64,000 nt of DNA from Vreelandella populi (GTDB taxonomy: Bacteria; Pseudomonadota; Gammaproteobacteria; Pseudomonadales; Halomonadaceae). The stretch covers positions 248,001-312,000 of the forward strand of contig NZ_RZHE01000002.1 of NCBI RefSeq assembly GCF_003989825.1, given 5' to 3'. The position numbers and the translations under genes were made by a program. The notes beneath the pieces were generated by a model. That model was not told the origin of the DNA. It worked only from the letters and a program-made list of their open reading frames with translations, and ran no database searches. Shown piece after piece: positions 18,449-30,211 of the stretch; position 1 is the stretch's first letter, and every line of letters starts with the position of its first letter.

Positions 18449-20353
18449 ATGACGACTGCGACCCACGAAGAAACTTTAGGCTTTCAAACAGAAGTTAAGC
18501 AGCTTCTTAATCTGATGATCCACTCCCTGTATTCGAACCGGGAGATTTTCTTGCGCGAGCTGATTTCCAACGCTGCTGACGCCTGTGACAAATTGCGTTA
18601 TGCAGCGCTGGATAACGATGCCCTGTACGAAGGTGACAGCGAACTGCGCGTTGAAATTGAACACGACAAAGAAGCCAATACCATTACCTTGCGCGACAAC
18701 GGTATTGGTATGAACCGTGAAGACGTCATCGCTAACCTGGGTACTATTGCGCGCTCGGGAACAGCGGAATTTCTCAAGCAGATGTCCGGCGAGCAGCAGA
18801 AGGATGCCAAGCTCATCGGTCAGTTCGGTGTGGGCTTTTACTCGGGTTTTATTGTCGCTGACGAAGTTGCCGTGCGTACCCGTAAAGCGGGCACGCAAGC
18901 ATCTGAAGGCGTAGAGTGGCGCTCCAAGGGGGAGGGCGAATTTACCGTTGCCGATATTGAGCGTGAGATTCATGGCACCGAAATTACTCTTTACCTAAAA
19001 GAAGATGCCAAGGAATTTGCCGACGATTACCGTCTGCAAAGCCTGGTGCGCAAGTATTCTGATCATATCGAAGTACCCGTGCGCATGCCCAAGACGGAAA
19101 CTGCCAAGGATGATGAAGGTAACGACATCGAAGGCAGTGAAGTAACCACCTGGGAAACCGTTAACGAAGCCACTACGCTCTGGGCACGTCCTAAAAGCGA
19201 GGTTTCTGACGACGAGTACAAGGCTTTCTACAAGCACGTTGCCCACGACTTCAGCGACCCGCTGGCCTGGAGCCATAACAAGGTAGAAGGCAAGCTTGAA
19301 TACACCAGCCTGCTGTATGTACCGGGTCGTGCGCCGTTTGACATGTATGAGCGCGACGGCGCCCGCGGCGTTAAACTCTACGTGCAGCGCGTGTTCATCA
19401 TGGACGATGCTGAGCAATTCCTGCCGCTTTACCTGCGCTTTATCAAGGGCGTGCTGGATACCCGTGATCTGTCGCTCAACGTTTCCCGCGAGCTTTTACA
19501 GCAGGACCCGCAGGTCGATAAGATCAAGGGGGCGCTGACCAAACGTGCGTTGGACATGCTGAAGAAGCTTTCCAAAGACAGCGAACAGTACCAGACATTC
19601 TGGAACACCTTTGGCAGCGTGTTGAAAGAAGGGCCAGGTGAAGACTTCGCAAACCGCGAAAAAGTGGCCGGGCTGCTGCGCTTTGCGTCTACCCATACCG
19701 ACACGGCCACGCAAGACCAGTCGCTTGCTGATTATGTCGAGCGCATGAAGGAAGGTCAGAAGAAGATCTACTACGTGGTCGCCGACAGCTTCAACGCGGC
19801 CAAGAATAGCCCGCACCTGGAGATCTTCCGCAAGAAAGGCATCGAAGTGTTGCTGCTGTCTGACCGTATTGATGAGTGGCTGATGAGCCACCTCACCGAG
19901 TTTGACGGCAAGTCGTTTGCGGATGTGGCAAAAGGCGAGCTGGACCTTGGTGACGTGGAAGATGAGGCCGAGAAAAAGGCCCAGGAAGAAACCGCCAAGG
20001 CCAAGGAAGATCTGGTCAAGCGCGTGAAAGAGGCGCTCAATGACGGCGTACAGGAAGTCAAGGTTACCCATCGCTTGACCGATTCCCCGGCCTGTGTCGT
20101 GTTACCTGAACACGAAATGGGTTACCAGATGCGCCGCATCATGGAAGCCGCCGGGCAGAAGATGCCTGAGGTGAAGCCGATTCTTGAGCTTAACCCGGAG
20201 CACCCCCTGGTTGCGCGTTTGGAAGGCGCCGAAGGCGAGCTGTTTACCCATCTTGCGCATATTCTGCTTGACCAGGCGATTATCGCTGAAGGGGGCCATC
20301 TGGATGATCCGGCCGCCTATGTGAAGCGCTTAAATAGTGTGCTGACGGCGTAA
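18449..20353 (+). CDS. htpG: HSP90-family chaperone HtpG
   Basis: HtpG is the bacterial Hsp90 that remodels late-folding clients in an ATP-dependent cycle. The ATG at 18449 ([16 protein letters not shown]), preceded by GAGGG, yields 634 residues. ATP-site motifs of the GHKL fold are present: [24 protein letters not shown] and [12 protein letters not shown]. The middle-domain RRVFI-type sequence [15 protein letters not shown] is also visible. A perfect sigma-32 promoter upstream and a strong terminator downstream indicate a monocistronic heat-shock gene. Confidence 0.98.
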   Translation: MTTATHEETLGFQTEVKQLLNLMIHSLYSNREIFLRELISNAADACDKLRYAALDNDALYEGDSELRVEIEHDKEANTITLRDNGIGMNREDVIANLGTIARSGTAEFLKQMSGEQQKDAKLIGQFGVGFYSGFIVADEVAVRTRKAGTQASEGVEWRSKGEGEFTVADIEREIHGTEITLYLKEDAKEFADDYRLQSLVRKYSDHIEVPVRMPKTETAKDDEGNDIEGSEVTTWETVNEATTLWARPKSEVSDDEYKAFYKHVAHDFSDPLAWSHNKVEGKLEYTSLLYVPGRAPFDMYERDGARGVKLYVQRVFIMDDAEQFLPLYLRFIKGVLDTRDLSLNVSRELLQQDPQVDKIKGALTKRALDMLKKLSKDSEQYQTFWNTFGSVLKEGPGEDFANREKVAGLLRFASTHTDTATQDQSLADYVERMKEGQKKIYYVVADSFNAAKNSPHLEIFRKKGIEVLLLSDRIDEWLMSHLTEFDGKSFADVAKGELDLGDVEDEAEKKAQEETAKAKEDLVKRVKEALNDGVQEVKVTHRLTDSPACVVLPEHEMGYQMRRIMEAAGQKMPEVKPILELNPEHPLVARLEGAEGELFTHLAHILLDQAIIAEGGHLDDPAAYVKRLNSVLTA

Positions 20354-20372
20354 GCGCAGTCGCTTGACTTAT

Positions 20373-20410
20373 AACGGCCCGTTTGGATTCCCAGACGGGC
20401 CGTTTGTTTT
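20373..20410 (+). terminator. intrinsic terminator after htpG
   Basis: Stem AACGGCCCGT (20373-20382) / ACGGGCCGTT (20395-20404), extended partly into the loop, followed by TTTGTTTT. Confidence 0.88.
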
Positions 20411-20454
20411 GATAAAGTAGCCAGACTTTCTTGCAAGACTCTTAGGACATCCCT

Positions 20455-21522
20455 ATGGCTGAGCAGCAAATCAAGGTCGCGGTGCTGGGCGGCGGCAGTT
20501 TTGGCACTGCCCTGGCAAGCATCGCGGCGGATAACGGTGCCCACGTGCGTCAATGGATGCGTGATGAAACGCTGGTCGCTCAAATCAATCAAGAGCATCG
20601 CAATGGTCGCTATCTGCCTCACTATGCGATGAATCCCGTCGTCCATGCTTCAACGGATCTGCAGTCGGTATTGGACGATGCTGAGCTAGTGCTGATCGCA
20701 ATACCTTCCAAGGCCTTTCGCAGTGTAGTGCAGGCGGCCAAGCCCTGGCTAAAGCCCAGCCAGATTCTGGTAAGCACCACCAAGGGAATTGAGCAGGACA
20801 GCTTTTTTTTGATGAGCCAGGTGCTGGAGCAGGAAACCGGATTTATCCATATTGGAGTAATTGCAGGTCCTAACTTGGCCTCTGAAATAGCGGATAAACA
20901 GCTGACAGCAACCGTCATTGCCAGCGCCGATGCGCTCACTCGTACGCGTGTCCAGCAGGCGTTAGGTTGTCGCTATTTTCGTGTTTACGCCAGTAACGAC
21001 CGCCATGGGGTGGAGCTTGGCGGCGCGCTAAAAAATATTTACGCCATCGCGGCCGGCATGGCTGCTGCCTTGGGCATGGGCGAAAATACCCGCAGCATGC
21101 TGATGACCCGAGCGCTGGCGGAAATGAGCCGCTTTGCGGTGGCCCAAGGCGCTAACCCCATGACATTTTTGGGGTTGGCAGGCGTGGGCGATTTGATCGT
21201 GACCTGCTCATCCAGTCTTTCACGCAATTACCGCGTAGGGCACGCCATGGGTGAAGGGCGCAGCCTGGAGGAGGCCGTTTCCGCGTTGGGTCAAGTGGCG
21301 GAAGGGGTTAATACGGTCAAGCTGGTGTGTGCCAAGGCTCAGGAAATGGGGGTTTATATGCCCCTGGCCGAAGGGCTTTATCGCGTGCTGTTTGATGGCG
21401 TACCGGCGCAGGACATGGCGCGTACGCTGATGATGGGTGAGCAAAGCAGCGATGTGGAATTTATTCTGCCCCGTGAAGCAGTGCAACAAGCACACCTGGA
21501 AAATAGAGGTTGGCATGAATAA
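20455..21522 (+). CDS. gpsA: glycerol-3-phosphate dehydrogenase [NAD(P)+]
   Basis: GpsA reduces dihydroxyacetone phosphate to sn-glycerol-3-phosphate for phospholipid synthesis. The 355-residue protein has the N-terminal nucleotide-binding [10 protein letters not shown], then AGPNLASEI and the catalytic-domain [17 protein letters not shown] and [12 protein letters not shown]. It is slightly longer than the E. coli enzyme at the C-terminus. The ATG at 20455 follows AGGAC. Its last eight bases overlap the start of sixA, suggesting coupled translation. Confidence 0.97.
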   Translation: MAEQQIKVAVLGGGSFGTALASIAADNGAHVRQWMRDETLVAQINQEHRNGRYLPHYAMNPVVHASTDLQSVLDDAELVLIAIPSKAFRSVVQAAKPWLKPSQILVSTTKGIEQDSFFLMSQVLEQETGFIHIGVIAGPNLASEIADKQLTATVIASADALTRTRVQQALGCRYFRVYASNDRHGVELGGALKNIYAIAAGMAAALGMGENTRSMLMTRALAEMSRFAVAQGANPMTFLGLAGVGDLIVTCSSSLSRNYRVGHAMGEGRSLEEAVSALGQVAEGVNTVKLVCAKAQEMGVYMPLAEGLYRVLFDGVPAQDMARTLMMGEQSSDVEFILPREAVQQAHLENRGWHE

Positions 21523-21994
21523 CCTTTTGATCATGCGCCACGGTGAAGCTGCTCCTGGGTTCCCGGACAGCCAGCGCCTGTTGACCCCACGCGGTGAGCG
21601 CGAGGCGGCTACCATGGCGCGCTGGCTGGCTGCGCGCATGGGAAAAGATGATGCCCGCCCCATCCTTTGTGCAAGCCCCTATGCCCGCGCTCAACAAACC
21701 GCTGAGCTGATCGGCAAGGCGTTAGGTTGCCCGCTGGAAACGCTTGAGTTTATTACTCCTGAGGACGACCCGGCCGCGGTAGCCGAGTGGCTGTTAACTC
21801 AGCCGGAAGGCGCGCCCATCATGCTGGTTAGTCATATGCCGTTAGTGGGTAACCTGACAGGGTTGCTGGTGGAGGGCAGGTCGGAACAGGGGATAGGATT
21901 TGCCACCGCCGCCATTGCCGAGCTGGAAGCGGAGGTATGGGCGGCAGGCTGCGCGCGGTTGAAGCGCTTTACCCAGCCCAGTCAACTGACCTAG
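21515..21994 (+). CDS. sixA: phosphohistidine phosphatase SixA
   Basis: SixA is a small histidine phosphatase; in E. coli it dephosphorylates phosphohistidine in the PTS-Ntr protein NPr. The ATG at 21515 ([12 protein letters not shown]) yields 159 residues with the RHG catalytic motif at residues 8-10 and a second active-site His in SHMPLVG. It overlaps gpsA by 8 bp with AGAGG as its Shine-Dalgarno. The NPr gene is also in this window (38205-38474). Confidence 0.93.
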   Translation: MNNLLIMRHGEAAPGFPDSQRLLTPRGEREAATMARWLAARMGKDDARPILCASPYARAQQTAELIGKALGCPLETLEFITPEDDPAAVAEWLLTQPEGAPIMLVSHMPLVGNLTGLLVEGRSEQGIGFATAAIAELEAEVWAAGCARLKRFTQPSQLT

Positions 21995-22015
21995 CTTTAC
22001 CCAGACGATCAATGA

Positions 22016-22045
22016 AAACGGCGGCTAAAGAGCCGCCGTTTTTTT
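22016..22045. terminator. terminator between convergent sixA and gatB
   Basis: 11-bp stem AAACGGCGGCT / AGCCGCCGTTT (22016-22026 and 22031-22041), 4-nt loop AAAG, followed on the plus strand by seven T. A short A run on the other side makes it partly usable for gatB too. Confidence 0.9.
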
Positions 22046-22066
22046 ATACAAGCTAGTAACCTGCGT

Positions 22067-23521
22067 TTAGAGCAGCGCATCCAACTTGGCTTTCAGTACG
22101 CCGTTAACCTGTTGCGGGTTAGCGGTTCCCCGTGAGGCTTTCATGACCTGGCCCACAAAGTAGCCAATCATTTTGCCGCGCTTGTCCGGCTCTGCATCGC
22201 GGTACTGAGCCACCTGAGCCGGGCTTTCGGCAATGACCTGATCAATCATTGCTTCGATAGCGCCGGTATCAGTTACCTGCTTGAGGCCTTTGGTTTCAAT
22301 GATCTCGTCGGCATTTTCGCCCTGGCCGTTCCACAGCGCCTGGAAAACCTGCTTTGCCGCCTTGCCGTTGATGGTGTCATCCATCACACGGCTTAACAGC
22401 TCACCCAGCTGGCGCGCCGAGATGGGGCTGTTGGTGATGCTCAAATTCTCGCGGTTAAGTGCGCCAGAAAGCTCACCCTGTACCCAGTTGGCAGCCTGTT
22501 TGGCATCACCACACACGTGATGCACTTCCTCGAAGAACTCGGCCATCTCGCGACTTGCTGACAGCACGCTGGCATCATAAGCGGAAAGACCCAGCTCACT
22601 CTGGAAGCGCTCACGCTTGTCAGCAGGGAGCTCAGGCAGCTGACTGCGCAGGTGGTCAAGATACGCCTCATCAAGCACCACAGGCAGCAGATCCGGGCAG
22701 GGGAAGTAGCGGTAGTCGTTGGCTTCTTCCTTGGTGCGCATGCTGCGGGTTTCATCGCGCTCCGGGTCAAACAGGCGCGTCTCCTGAACCACGGTGCCGC
22801 CGTCTTCAATCAGTTCGATCTGACGCTCGACTTCAAAGGCAATGGCGCGCTCGACAAAGCGGAACGAGTTGACGTTCTTGATCTCAGCCCGTGTGCCAAA
22901 CGCTTCCTGCCCTTTGGGGCGCACTGAGACGTTGACATCGCAGCGCATGGAGCCTTCTGCCATGTTGCCATCGGAAATACCCAGATAGGTCACGATGGCG
23001 TGGATCGCCTTGAGGTAAGCCACCGCTTCCTTGGCGCTGCGCATATCCGGCTCGGAGACGATTTCCAGAAGCGGCGTACCCGCACGGTTCAAATCGATGC
23101 CGGTCATGCCCAAAAAATCTTCGTGCAATGACTTGCCAGCGTCCTCTTCCAGGTGGGCGTGGTGTATGCGGATACGCTTGGTAGTATCGTCATCCAGCGT
23201 AATTTCCACCTCGCCTGGGCCCACGATGGGGTGATACATCTGGCTGGTTTGATAGCCTTTGGGCAGGTCGGCATAGAAGTAGTTCTTACGGTCAAATACC
23301 GATACTTCAGCAATATCGGAATGGACCGCCAAGCCAAACTGCACGGCCATGGCCACAGCCTGCTCGTTAAGTACAGGCAGTGTTCCAGGAAGGCCTAAAT
23401 CAACGGCGCACGCCTGAGTATTAGGTTCGGCACCAAATGCGGTAGATGCGCCGGAAAATATCTTGGAGCGGGTCGCGAGCTGAACGTGGACTTCAAGCCC
23501 AATTACGGTTTCCCATTGCAT
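22067..23521 (-). CDS. gatB: aspartyl/glutamyl-tRNA amidotransferase subunit B
   Basis: GatB is the tRNA-binding kinase subunit of GatCAB, which converts misacylated Glu-tRNA(Gln) and/or Asp-tRNA(Asn). The 484-residue protein begins [24 protein letters not shown] and contains the signatures [28 protein letters not shown] and [14 protein letters not shown], ending with the YqeY-like tail domain. Its ATG shares one base with the gatA stop, so translation is coupled. Confidence 0.97.
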   Translation of the reverse strand: MQWETVIGLEVHVQLATRSKIFSGASTAFGAEPNTQACAVDLGLPGTLPVLNEQAVAMAVQFGLAVHSDIAEVSVFDRKNYFYADLPKGYQTSQMYHPIVGPGEVEITLDDDTTKRIRIHHAHLEEDAGKSLHEDFLGMTGIDLNRAGTPLLEIVSEPDMRSAKEAVAYLKAIHAIVTYLGISDGNMAEGSMRCDVNVSVRPKGQEAFGTRAEIKNVNSFRFVERAIAFEVERQIELIEDGGTVVQETRLFDPERDETRSMRTKEEANDYRYFPCPDLLPVVLDEAYLDHLRSQLPELPADKRERFQSELGLSAYDASVLSASREMAEFFEEVHHVCGDAKQAANWVQGELSGALNRENLSITNSPISARQLGELLSRVMDDTINGKAAKQVFQALWNGQGENADEIIETKGLKQVTDTGAIEAMIDQVIAESPAQVAQYRDAEPDKRGKMIGYFVGQVMKASRGTANPQQVNGVLKAKLDALL

Positions 23522-24984
23522 TAGGCGTTCTCCTCGGCGATAGCGGGAAGTTGAAGGTGCCAGTCCGTTGCTTGCTGGTACTGATGTGCCACATTGAGAA
23601 GCTGCGCTTCGGCAAAGTGAGTACCCAGAATCTGCAGCCCGATCGGGCGGCCGCCTGCAAAGCCAGCCGGTACGCTGATGCCGGGGATACCCGCCAAGTT
23701 GACGGCGATGGTATAGATATCCTGCAGGTACATGGATACGGGGTCTTTTTTGGCACCCAGATCAAAGGCGGGCGTAGGCGCTGCCGGGCCCATCAGTACA
23801 TCAACCTCTTCAAAAGCGTCGAGGAAGTCCTGACGGATCAGGCGGCGTACTTTTTGGGCCTTGGTGTAGTAGGCGTCAAAAAAGCCTTCTGATAGCGTGT
23901 GCGTGCCAATCAGAATACGCCGTTTGACCTCTTCACCGAAACCTTCTGCGCGGCTGCGCTTGTAAAGATCCATCAGATCGATCGGTTCCTTACAGCGATG
24001 ACCAAAGCGCACGCCGTCAAACCGCGATAGATTGGAGGAAGCCTCGGCCGGCGCAATGACGTAGTAGGCCGGAATCGCATAGTGGGTGTGCGGCAGGCTC
24101 ACTTCACGCACGGTTGCGCCCAGGGACTCATACATTTTCACCGCATCGCGCACGGCTTTTTCCACTTCGGGCGCTAACCCGTCGCCAAAATACTCTTTTG
24201 GCAGACCGATTTTCAAACCCGAGAGAGGCGCATTCAGGGTTTCGGTGTAATCCGGTACGCCACGGGCAACGCTTGTAGAGTCGCGCACATCGTGTCCGGC
24301 AATCACATTCATGAGATGCGCGCAGTCTTCGGCACTACGCGCCATGGGGCCTGCTTGGTCAAGGCTTGAAGCGTAGGCAATCATGCCATAACGCGAAACG
24401 CGTCCGTATGTGGGCTTCAAGCCGGTAATACCACAAAACGCGGCCGGCTGGCGGATTGAGCCGCCCGTGTCGGTACCCATGGCAGCAGGGACCAGGCCAG
24501 CGGCCACTGCCGCAGCGCTGCCGCCGGAGCTGCCACCCGGTACCGCTTTCAGATCCCAAGGGTTTTTAACCGGACCAAAATGGCTGTTTTCATTGGAGGA
24601 GCCCATGGCGAACTCATCCATATTGGTTTTACCCAGGCTGATGGTGCCTGCCGCACTCAGCTTTTCCACTACCGTGGCATTGTAAGGAGCGATGAAGTTG
24701 TCCAGCATTTTGGAACCGCAGCTGGTTTTTACATCACGCGTACAGAAAATATCTTTCAGGGCGAGTGGGATACCGGTAAGTATGCCCGTATCTCCTCCGC
24801 CCGCGCGCGCTTTATCGGCGGCTTCTGCCTGATCAAGTGCCTGTTCACCGGTCACGGTAATGAAACTATTGAGCTTGCCGTCGGTTTTCTCGATTTTTTG
24901 CAAATAGTGCGCAGTCAGCTCACGGCTGGAAAACTCGCCACTTTTTAGCGAGGCTGCGAGTTGCGTTAAAGTTTTATCATGCAT
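23521..24984 (-). CDS. gatA: aspartyl/glutamyl-tRNA amidotransferase subunit A
   Basis: GatA is the amidase subunit that releases ammonia from glutamine for the transamidation. The 487-residue protein has an intact amidase-signature triad: Lys-77 (LALKDIF), cis-Ser-152 (GGSSGGS) and Ser-176 (GTDTGGSIR). It lies between gatC and gatB on the minus strand, with an 80-bp gap after gatC that contains a 12-bp duplication of the gatC stop region. Confidence 0.98.
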   Translation of the reverse strand: MHDKTLTQLAASLKSGEFSSRELTAHYLQKIEKTDGKLNSFITVTGEQALDQAEAADKARAGGGDTGILTGIPLALKDIFCTRDVKTSCGSKMLDNFIAPYNATVVEKLSAAGTISLGKTNMDEFAMGSSNENSHFGPVKNPWDLKAVPGGSSGGSAAAVAAGLVPAAMGTDTGGSIRQPAAFCGITGLKPTYGRVSRYGMIAYASSLDQAGPMARSAEDCAHLMNVIAGHDVRDSTSVARGVPDYTETLNAPLSGLKIGLPKEYFGDGLAPEVEKAVRDAVKMYESLGATVREVSLPHTHYAIPAYYVIAPAEASSNLSRFDGVRFGHRCKEPIDLMDLYKRSRAEGFGEEVKRRILIGTHTLSEGFFDAYYTKAQKVRRLIRQDFLDAFEEVDVLMGPAAPTPAFDLGAKKDPVSMYLQDIYTIAVNLAGIPGISVPAGFAGGRPIGLQILGTHFAEAQLLNVAHQYQQATDWHLQLPAIAEENA

Positions 24985-25052
24985 AACCCAAATGCTCCGA
25001 TTGGGAACGAAAGAAAAATATAAAAACAGCGGCTTGAAAACCCTGGATTTTT

Positions 25053-25076
25053 TTATTCAACCCGTTATTCAACAAC
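25053..25076. repeat. 12-bp tandem duplication spanning the gatC stop codon
   Basis: TTATTCAACCCG (25053-25064) and TTATTCAACAAC (25065-25076) share 10 of 12 bases. Read on the minus strand, gatC ends GTT GTT GAA TAA and is followed in frame by CGG GTT GAA TAA, i.e. the final codons and stop are copied. Confidence 0.8.
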
Positions 25077-25352
25077 ACGGGGAACCAGGTACAAGCCGTT
25101 TTCCACAGCCGGAGCACAACGTTGAAATGTATCACGCTGGTTGGTTTCTGTTACTTCGTCTGCACGCAGGCGTTGGGTCGCATCCAGGGGGTGAGCGAGT
25201 GGTGAAACGCCTTCTGTATCAATGCTTTGAAGCTGGTCGACCATGTCCAGAATGCGGCTTAGATCGTCTACAAAGCCAGTGGCTTGGTCATCGCTGACGG
25301 CGAGTCGGGCCAGGTGTGCTGCCCGGCGCACATGAGATTCTTCAAGCGCCAT
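25065..25352 (-). CDS. gatC: aspartyl/glutamyl-tRNA amidotransferase subunit C
   Basis: GatC is the small scaffold that wraps GatA and GatB. The start at 25352 (MALEESHVRRAAHLARLAV) gives 95 residues, the normal family length; the open frame extends further upstream without a conserved sequence. Conserved blocks are LSRILDMVDQLQSIDTEGV and PLAHPLDATQRLRADEV. It heads the gatCAB operon, divergent from mreB over a 232-bp region that should hold both promoters. Confidence 0.96.
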   Translation of the reverse strand: MALEESHVRRAAHLARLAVSDDQATGFVDDLSRILDMVDQLQSIDTEGVSPLAHPLDATQRLRADEVTETNQRDTFQRCAPAVENGLYLVPRVVE

Positions 25353-25572
25353 GATCGAAATTTCCTCGCTAAAACGTGATGGAACATATTCCGCATTGTG
25401 CGGTATACAGTCAGTCATCGAAAAAAACGTCTTATGTATCAGACGTGGAAAATAGCCGCAAAAGGTACCACATTTTGGCCTCCACGGGCAGTATTCAGAG
25501 CGACTCGTGCTTGCTGCCAGGGGGTTGCGGTGATACCGTTTGCATCCGCACAGGGTTCCCGGTCTGCACTAG

Positions 25573-26622
<1,050 letters not shown>

Positions 26623-26646
26623 TTTGTAGCGGTTTATCGCGGGGGA

Positions 26647-27588
26647 TTGCCTATTAAACCGCTATTTTCACACGGGTCACTGCCGGGCTACCGGCTGTTT
26701 TTCTGCGTGCTGGCGGCAAGCGCCTTGATGTTTGTCGATCACCGGTTTACACGCATGGAAGACGTGCGCGCCCAAATGACGATGGTTGTTGCGCCTATTC
26801 AGTGGGTCGTTAGCGTGCCTAGCGATCTGTTAAATTGGGGCGCGCTCGCGCTGTCTGACCAGCAGGCGCTGGTTGACGAAAACCGTCGGCTGCGTGAGCA
26901 GATCCTGACGCTGTCCCATCGTGGGCAGCGGATGGCCAACTTGACGGCTGAAAACAGCGAGTTGCGCGAGCTGTTAAAAGCCGGCGAGCGTCGCGATATT
27001 CCCTACATTACCGCTGAACTGCTGTCTCTGGATAACGATCCCTTCAGTCATCAAATGGTGGTTGACCGTGGGCATCGTAACGGGGCGTACGTGGGGCAGC
27101 CGGTCATTGATGCATCGGGCCTTGTGGGGCAGGTAACCGCCGTTTCAGCCTACTCAAGCCGAGTACTGCTGCTGGCCGATGCCAGCCATGCACTGCCTGT
27201 TCAGGTCAATCGCAATGGTCTGCGCTTTATTGTTCAGGGAGCGGGGCGTTATGGCAGTGTTAACGTCCTGCACGTGCCTGACACGGCAGATATCAGGGAA
27301 GGCGATCTGCTAACCACATCTGGTCTTGCCGGGCGGTTCCCGCCGGGTTATCCCGTGGCTAGAGTTACCGAGGTCTATCATGACCCCGGCCAGCCGTTTG
27401 CGCGGGTAACGGCCGAACCTACTGCTCAGCTCCAGCGTGCCCGTCATTTCCTGCTGCTATTTCCGCCGCCGCGTGAAGAAGTCGAAGACTCCATCTGGGA
27501 TGAGTCCATGGCCATTTCAGCAAAAGCGATACACGCCGCCCAGCGGCTCGCCCCGGTCGAGCCACCTGACGCCGAGGAGGATCGCTGA
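26647..27588 (+). CDS. mreC: rod-shape-determining protein MreC
   Basis: MreC is a bitopic inner-membrane protein linking MreB to the periplasmic wall-synthesis machinery. The 313-residue protein has one N-terminal membrane segment (about residues 16-31), a coiled coil (DQQALVDENRRLREQILTL) and a beta-barrel periplasmic domain. The start appears to be TTG at 26647: no ATG or GTG lies between the mreB stop and the membrane segment, and the GGGGGA before it is unusually close. Low initiation efficiency is plausible. Its stop overlaps the mreD ATG by one base. Confidence 0.94.
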   Translation: MPIKPLFSHGSLPGYRLFFCVLAASALMFVDHRFTRMEDVRAQMTMVVAPIQWVVSVPSDLLNWGALALSDQQALVDENRRLREQILTLSHRGQRMANLTAENSELRELLKAGERRDIPYITAELLSLDNDPFSHQMVVDRGHRNGAYVGQPVIDASGLVGQVTAVSAYSSRVLLLADASHALPVQVNRNGLRFIVQGAGRYGSVNVLHVPDTADIREGDLLTTSGLAGRFPPGYPVARVTEVYHDPGQPFARVTAEPTAQLQRARHFLLLFPPPREEVEDSIWDESMAISAKAIHAAQRLAPVEPPDAEEDR

Positions 27589-28076
27589 TGGCCCGTGTTC
27601 CCGTAATACCGCTGGTAGTGGTGTGGTTTAGCCTGGTTTTGGCGCTCTGTCTACAGGTAATGCCTCTTGCTGAGGGGTGGCAGGTATTTCGTCCGGAATG
27701 GATCGGCCTGATGCTGATTTACTGGTGCATGCGTGCGCCTGATCGCGTGGGCGTCTTTCACGGGTTCGTGCTCGGGGTGCTGTTGGACTTGATTGAGGGC
27801 ACATCGCTTGGTCAGCATGCGCTGATTTTGTCGCTGTTGGCTTTCCTGTGCGCTCTGGTCTATCCGCGCTTTCGCGCCTACTCGCTGGTTCAGCAATCGG
27901 TGCTCGTACTAGTGCTGCTTGGCCTGGTGCAGCTGGTCGAGCAGTGGCTGCGCACGTTAACCGGTGAGTTTTCGATACATCTCTCCTTTTTGATACCGTC
28001 GTTAATCAGTGCTTTTTTATGGCCGTGGCTGGCGACAATGTTTAAAGCGCTGGAAAGACGCTTGCTTGGGTCTTGA
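27588..28076 (+). CDS. mreD: rod-shape-determining protein MreD
   Basis: MreD is the polytopic membrane partner of MreC. The 162-residue protein is almost entirely hydrophobic, with about five membrane segments and the family motif RPEWIGLMLIYWCM plus GFVLGVLLDLIEGTSLGQHAL. It overlaps mreC by one base, and its TGA stop overlaps the ATG of the maf gene, so the mreC-mreD-maf trio is tightly coupled. Confidence 0.96.
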   Translation: MARVPVIPLVVVWFSLVLALCLQVMPLAEGWQVFRPEWIGLMLIYWCMRAPDRVGVFHGFVLGVLLDLIEGTSLGQHALILSLLAFLCALVYPRFRAYSLVQQSVLVLVLLGLVQLVEQWLRTLTGEFSIHLSFLIPSLISAFLWPWLATMFKALERRLLGS

Positions 28077-28684
28077 TGATGGAAAGCGGCTCCTCTTGCG
28101 TGCTTTGCCTGGCATCAGCATCGCCCCGGCGGCGAGATTTACTGGCCTCTATCGGTGTTAGAGTCAGTATCCTGCCAAGTCATGTCGATGAAACGCCGTC
28201 GCCGGGCGAGTCGGCCAGCGCTTATGTAAAGCGTCTGGCGGTTGCCAAGGCAACCGCCGCCATGTCCAAAACGTCGTTACCCACACTAGGGTCTGATACC
28301 GCGGTCGTGGTAGATGGCGCTATATTAGGTAAGCCCGCTGATGCGCAAGAAGCGGCAACCATGTTGAGACGTCTTTCCGGCAGGTCGCATCAGGTAATGA
28401 CCGCAGTTGCCGTGACCGGGCCACAAGGCGTGCTATGCAGCATTGTGACAACTGATGTCATAATGCGTGAGATCACCGCACAGGAAATCGCCGATTATTG
28501 GCTGACTGGCGAGCCTGCGGATAAGGCGGGCGGGTACGCCATTCAGGGACTGGCCGCCATTTTTGTAGAAGAGATCAAGGGAAGCCACTCTGCTGTGGTT
28601 GGCCTGCCGCTTTATGAAACGGCGCAGTTATTGCAACAACAGGGGGTGCCTATCTGGATGGGGCATTATTACTCGCACACCTAG
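28076..28684 (+). CDS. Maf family nucleotide pyrophosphatase (YhdE type)
   Basis: Maf proteins hydrolyse non-canonical or canonical NTPs such as dTTP and UTP to monophosphates. The product of about 202 residues has the signature LASASPRRRDLL near the N-terminus, then SHVDETPSPGE, GSDTAVVVDG and DKAGGYAIQGLAA, which fits the YhdE-type dTTP/UTP pyrophosphatases found after mreD. The start is ATG 28076 (overlapping the mreD stop) or the next codon, 28079; both are plausible. Confidence 0.92.
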   Translation: MMESGSSCVLCLASASPRRRDLLASIGVRVSILPSHVDETPSPGESASAYVKRLAVAKATAAMSKTSLPTLGSDTAVVVDGAILGKPADAQEAATMLRRLSGRSHQVMTAVAVTGPQGVLCSIVTTDVIMREITAQEIADYWLTGEPADKAGGYAIQGLAAIFVEEIKGSHSAVVGLPLYETAQLLQQQGVPIWMGHYYSHT

Positions 28685-28743
28685 TCGACGTCTCACTGCC
28701 TGCATGAGCGGCGTGGAATACGTGAACCAAGAAGGAATTTTGC

Positions 28744-30207
28744 ATGAGCGGTGAAGTCCTCATCAATTTGACGCCAATGGAAACCCGCGTTGCGCTCGTC
28801 GAAAATGGCGTTTTACAAGAGGCGCTTATTGAGCGTTCTAGGCGACGTGGAATTGTAGGCAATATCTACAAAGGCAGAGTGGTTCGCGTGTTGCCTGGTA
28901 TGCAGGCTGCCTTTGTTGATATTGGCCTTGAACGCGCTGCGTTCATACACGCCCACGAGGTCATGCCTTCGGGTACGCCAAGTGATGAGCAGCAAGCCAT
29001 TGGACAGTTGCTTCACGAGGGACAGTCGTTGGTTGTTCAGGTCACCAAAGACCCCATCGGCACTAAAGGGGCGCGTCTTACCACCCATCTTTCGATTCCT
29101 TCACGCTACCTGGTATATATGCCGGACTCGCCGCATCACGGTGTGTCCCAGCGTATTGAAGATGAGGGGGAGCGCGAGCGCCTGAAAGCACTGCTGGACA
29201 GTAGTATTGCCGGTCAGACTCTCGAGGTCAGCGGTGGGTTTATTGTACGTACGGCGGCAGAGGGCGTTGGCGATGAAGAGCTTGCTGGCGATATGCACTT
29301 TTTGCTGCGTATATGGCGTAAGGTGGCTGAGCGGAAGATAACCGCAGCGCCACCCAGCGTCATTTATGACGATCTGCCGCTTTTCATGCGTACCCTGCGA
29401 GATGTCATGCGCGATGATATCGAAAAAGTGCGCATTGATTCCCGCGAAAACTTCATCAAGCTGGTCGAGTTTGCCGAAGAGTTCATGCCCTACGCGGTAG
29501 ATAGAATCGAGTATTACCCTGGCGAGCGGCCCATCTTTGATCTTTACAGTGTTGAAGATGAAATCCAGAAGGCACTTGGACGCAAAGTCCAGCTCAAATC
29601 GGGCGGGTATCTTGTGATTGATCCCACCGAAGCGATGACCACCATTGATGTTAATACCGGTGGCTATGTCGGACACCGCAATCTTGAAGAGACGATTTTC
29701 AAGACCAATCTGGAGGCGGCCACCGCCATTGCCCGTCAGCTACGGTTACGCAACCTTGGCGGCATTATCATTATCGATTTTATCGATATGATTGAAGTGG
29801 AGCATCAGCGCCAGGTGCTGCGTGTGCTTGAAAAAGCGTTGGAGCGCGACCACGCCAAAACCAAATGTACCGGCGTTACCGAGCTTGGCCTAGTGCAGCT
29901 TACCCGCAAGCGAACCCGTGAGAGCCTTGAGCAAACGCTTTGTGAAGCGTGCTCGACTTGCGGCGGGCGTGGAACGCTTAAAACGCCTGAAACCGTCTGC
30001 TATGAGATTTTTCGCGAGATTCTGCGTGAAGAACGCGCCTACAGCCCGGAAACCTATATGGTACTGGCTTCCCAACCGGTGGTTGACCGGCTTCTTGACG
30101 AAGAGTCAGCTGCGGTGGCTGACCTGGAAACGTTTATCAATAAAACCATTCGTTTTCAGGTAGAGCAGCACTACTCGCAAGAGCAGTACGATATTGTGTT
30201 GATGTAA
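28744..30207 (+). CDS. rng: ribonuclease G
   Basis: RNase G is the RNase E-like endoribonuclease that matures the 16S rRNA 5' end and degrades some mRNAs. The 487-residue product lacks the long C-terminal scaffold of RNase E. It has an S1 domain (NIYKGRVVRVLPGMQAAFVDIG), the catalytic aspartates in TIDVNTGGYVG and IIIDFIDM, and the zinc-link CEACSTCGGRG. The ATG at 28744 follows AAGGA. An 11-base copy of the initiation sequence occurs 40 bp upstream. yhdP starts 4 bp after the stop. Confidence 0.97.
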   Translation: MSGEVLINLTPMETRVALVENGVLQEALIERSRRRGIVGNIYKGRVVRVLPGMQAAFVDIGLERAAFIHAHEVMPSGTPSDEQQAIGQLLHEGQSLVVQVTKDPIGTKGARLTTHLSIPSRYLVYMPDSPHHGVSQRIEDEGERERLKALLDSSIAGQTLEVSGGFIVRTAAEGVGDEELAGDMHFLLRIWRKVAERKITAAPPSVIYDDLPLFMRTLRDVMRDDIEKVRIDSRENFIKLVEFAEEFMPYAVDRIEYYPGERPIFDLYSVEDEIQKALGRKVQLKSGGYLVIDPTEAMTTIDVNTGGYVGHRNLEETIFKTNLEAATAIARQLRLRNLGGIIIIDFIDMIEVEHQRQVLRVLEKALERDHAKTKCTGVTELGLVQLTRKRTRESLEQTLCEACSTCGGRGTLKTPETVCYEIFREILREERAYSPETYMVLASQPVVDRLLDEESAAVADLETFINKTIRFQVEQHYSQEQYDIVLM

Positions 30208-30211
30208 CCTT

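Noticed and set aside
19496-20071. 191-codon antisense frame inside htpG
   Set aside because: Shadow of a highly conserved coding gene; no ribosome binding site or recognisable domain.
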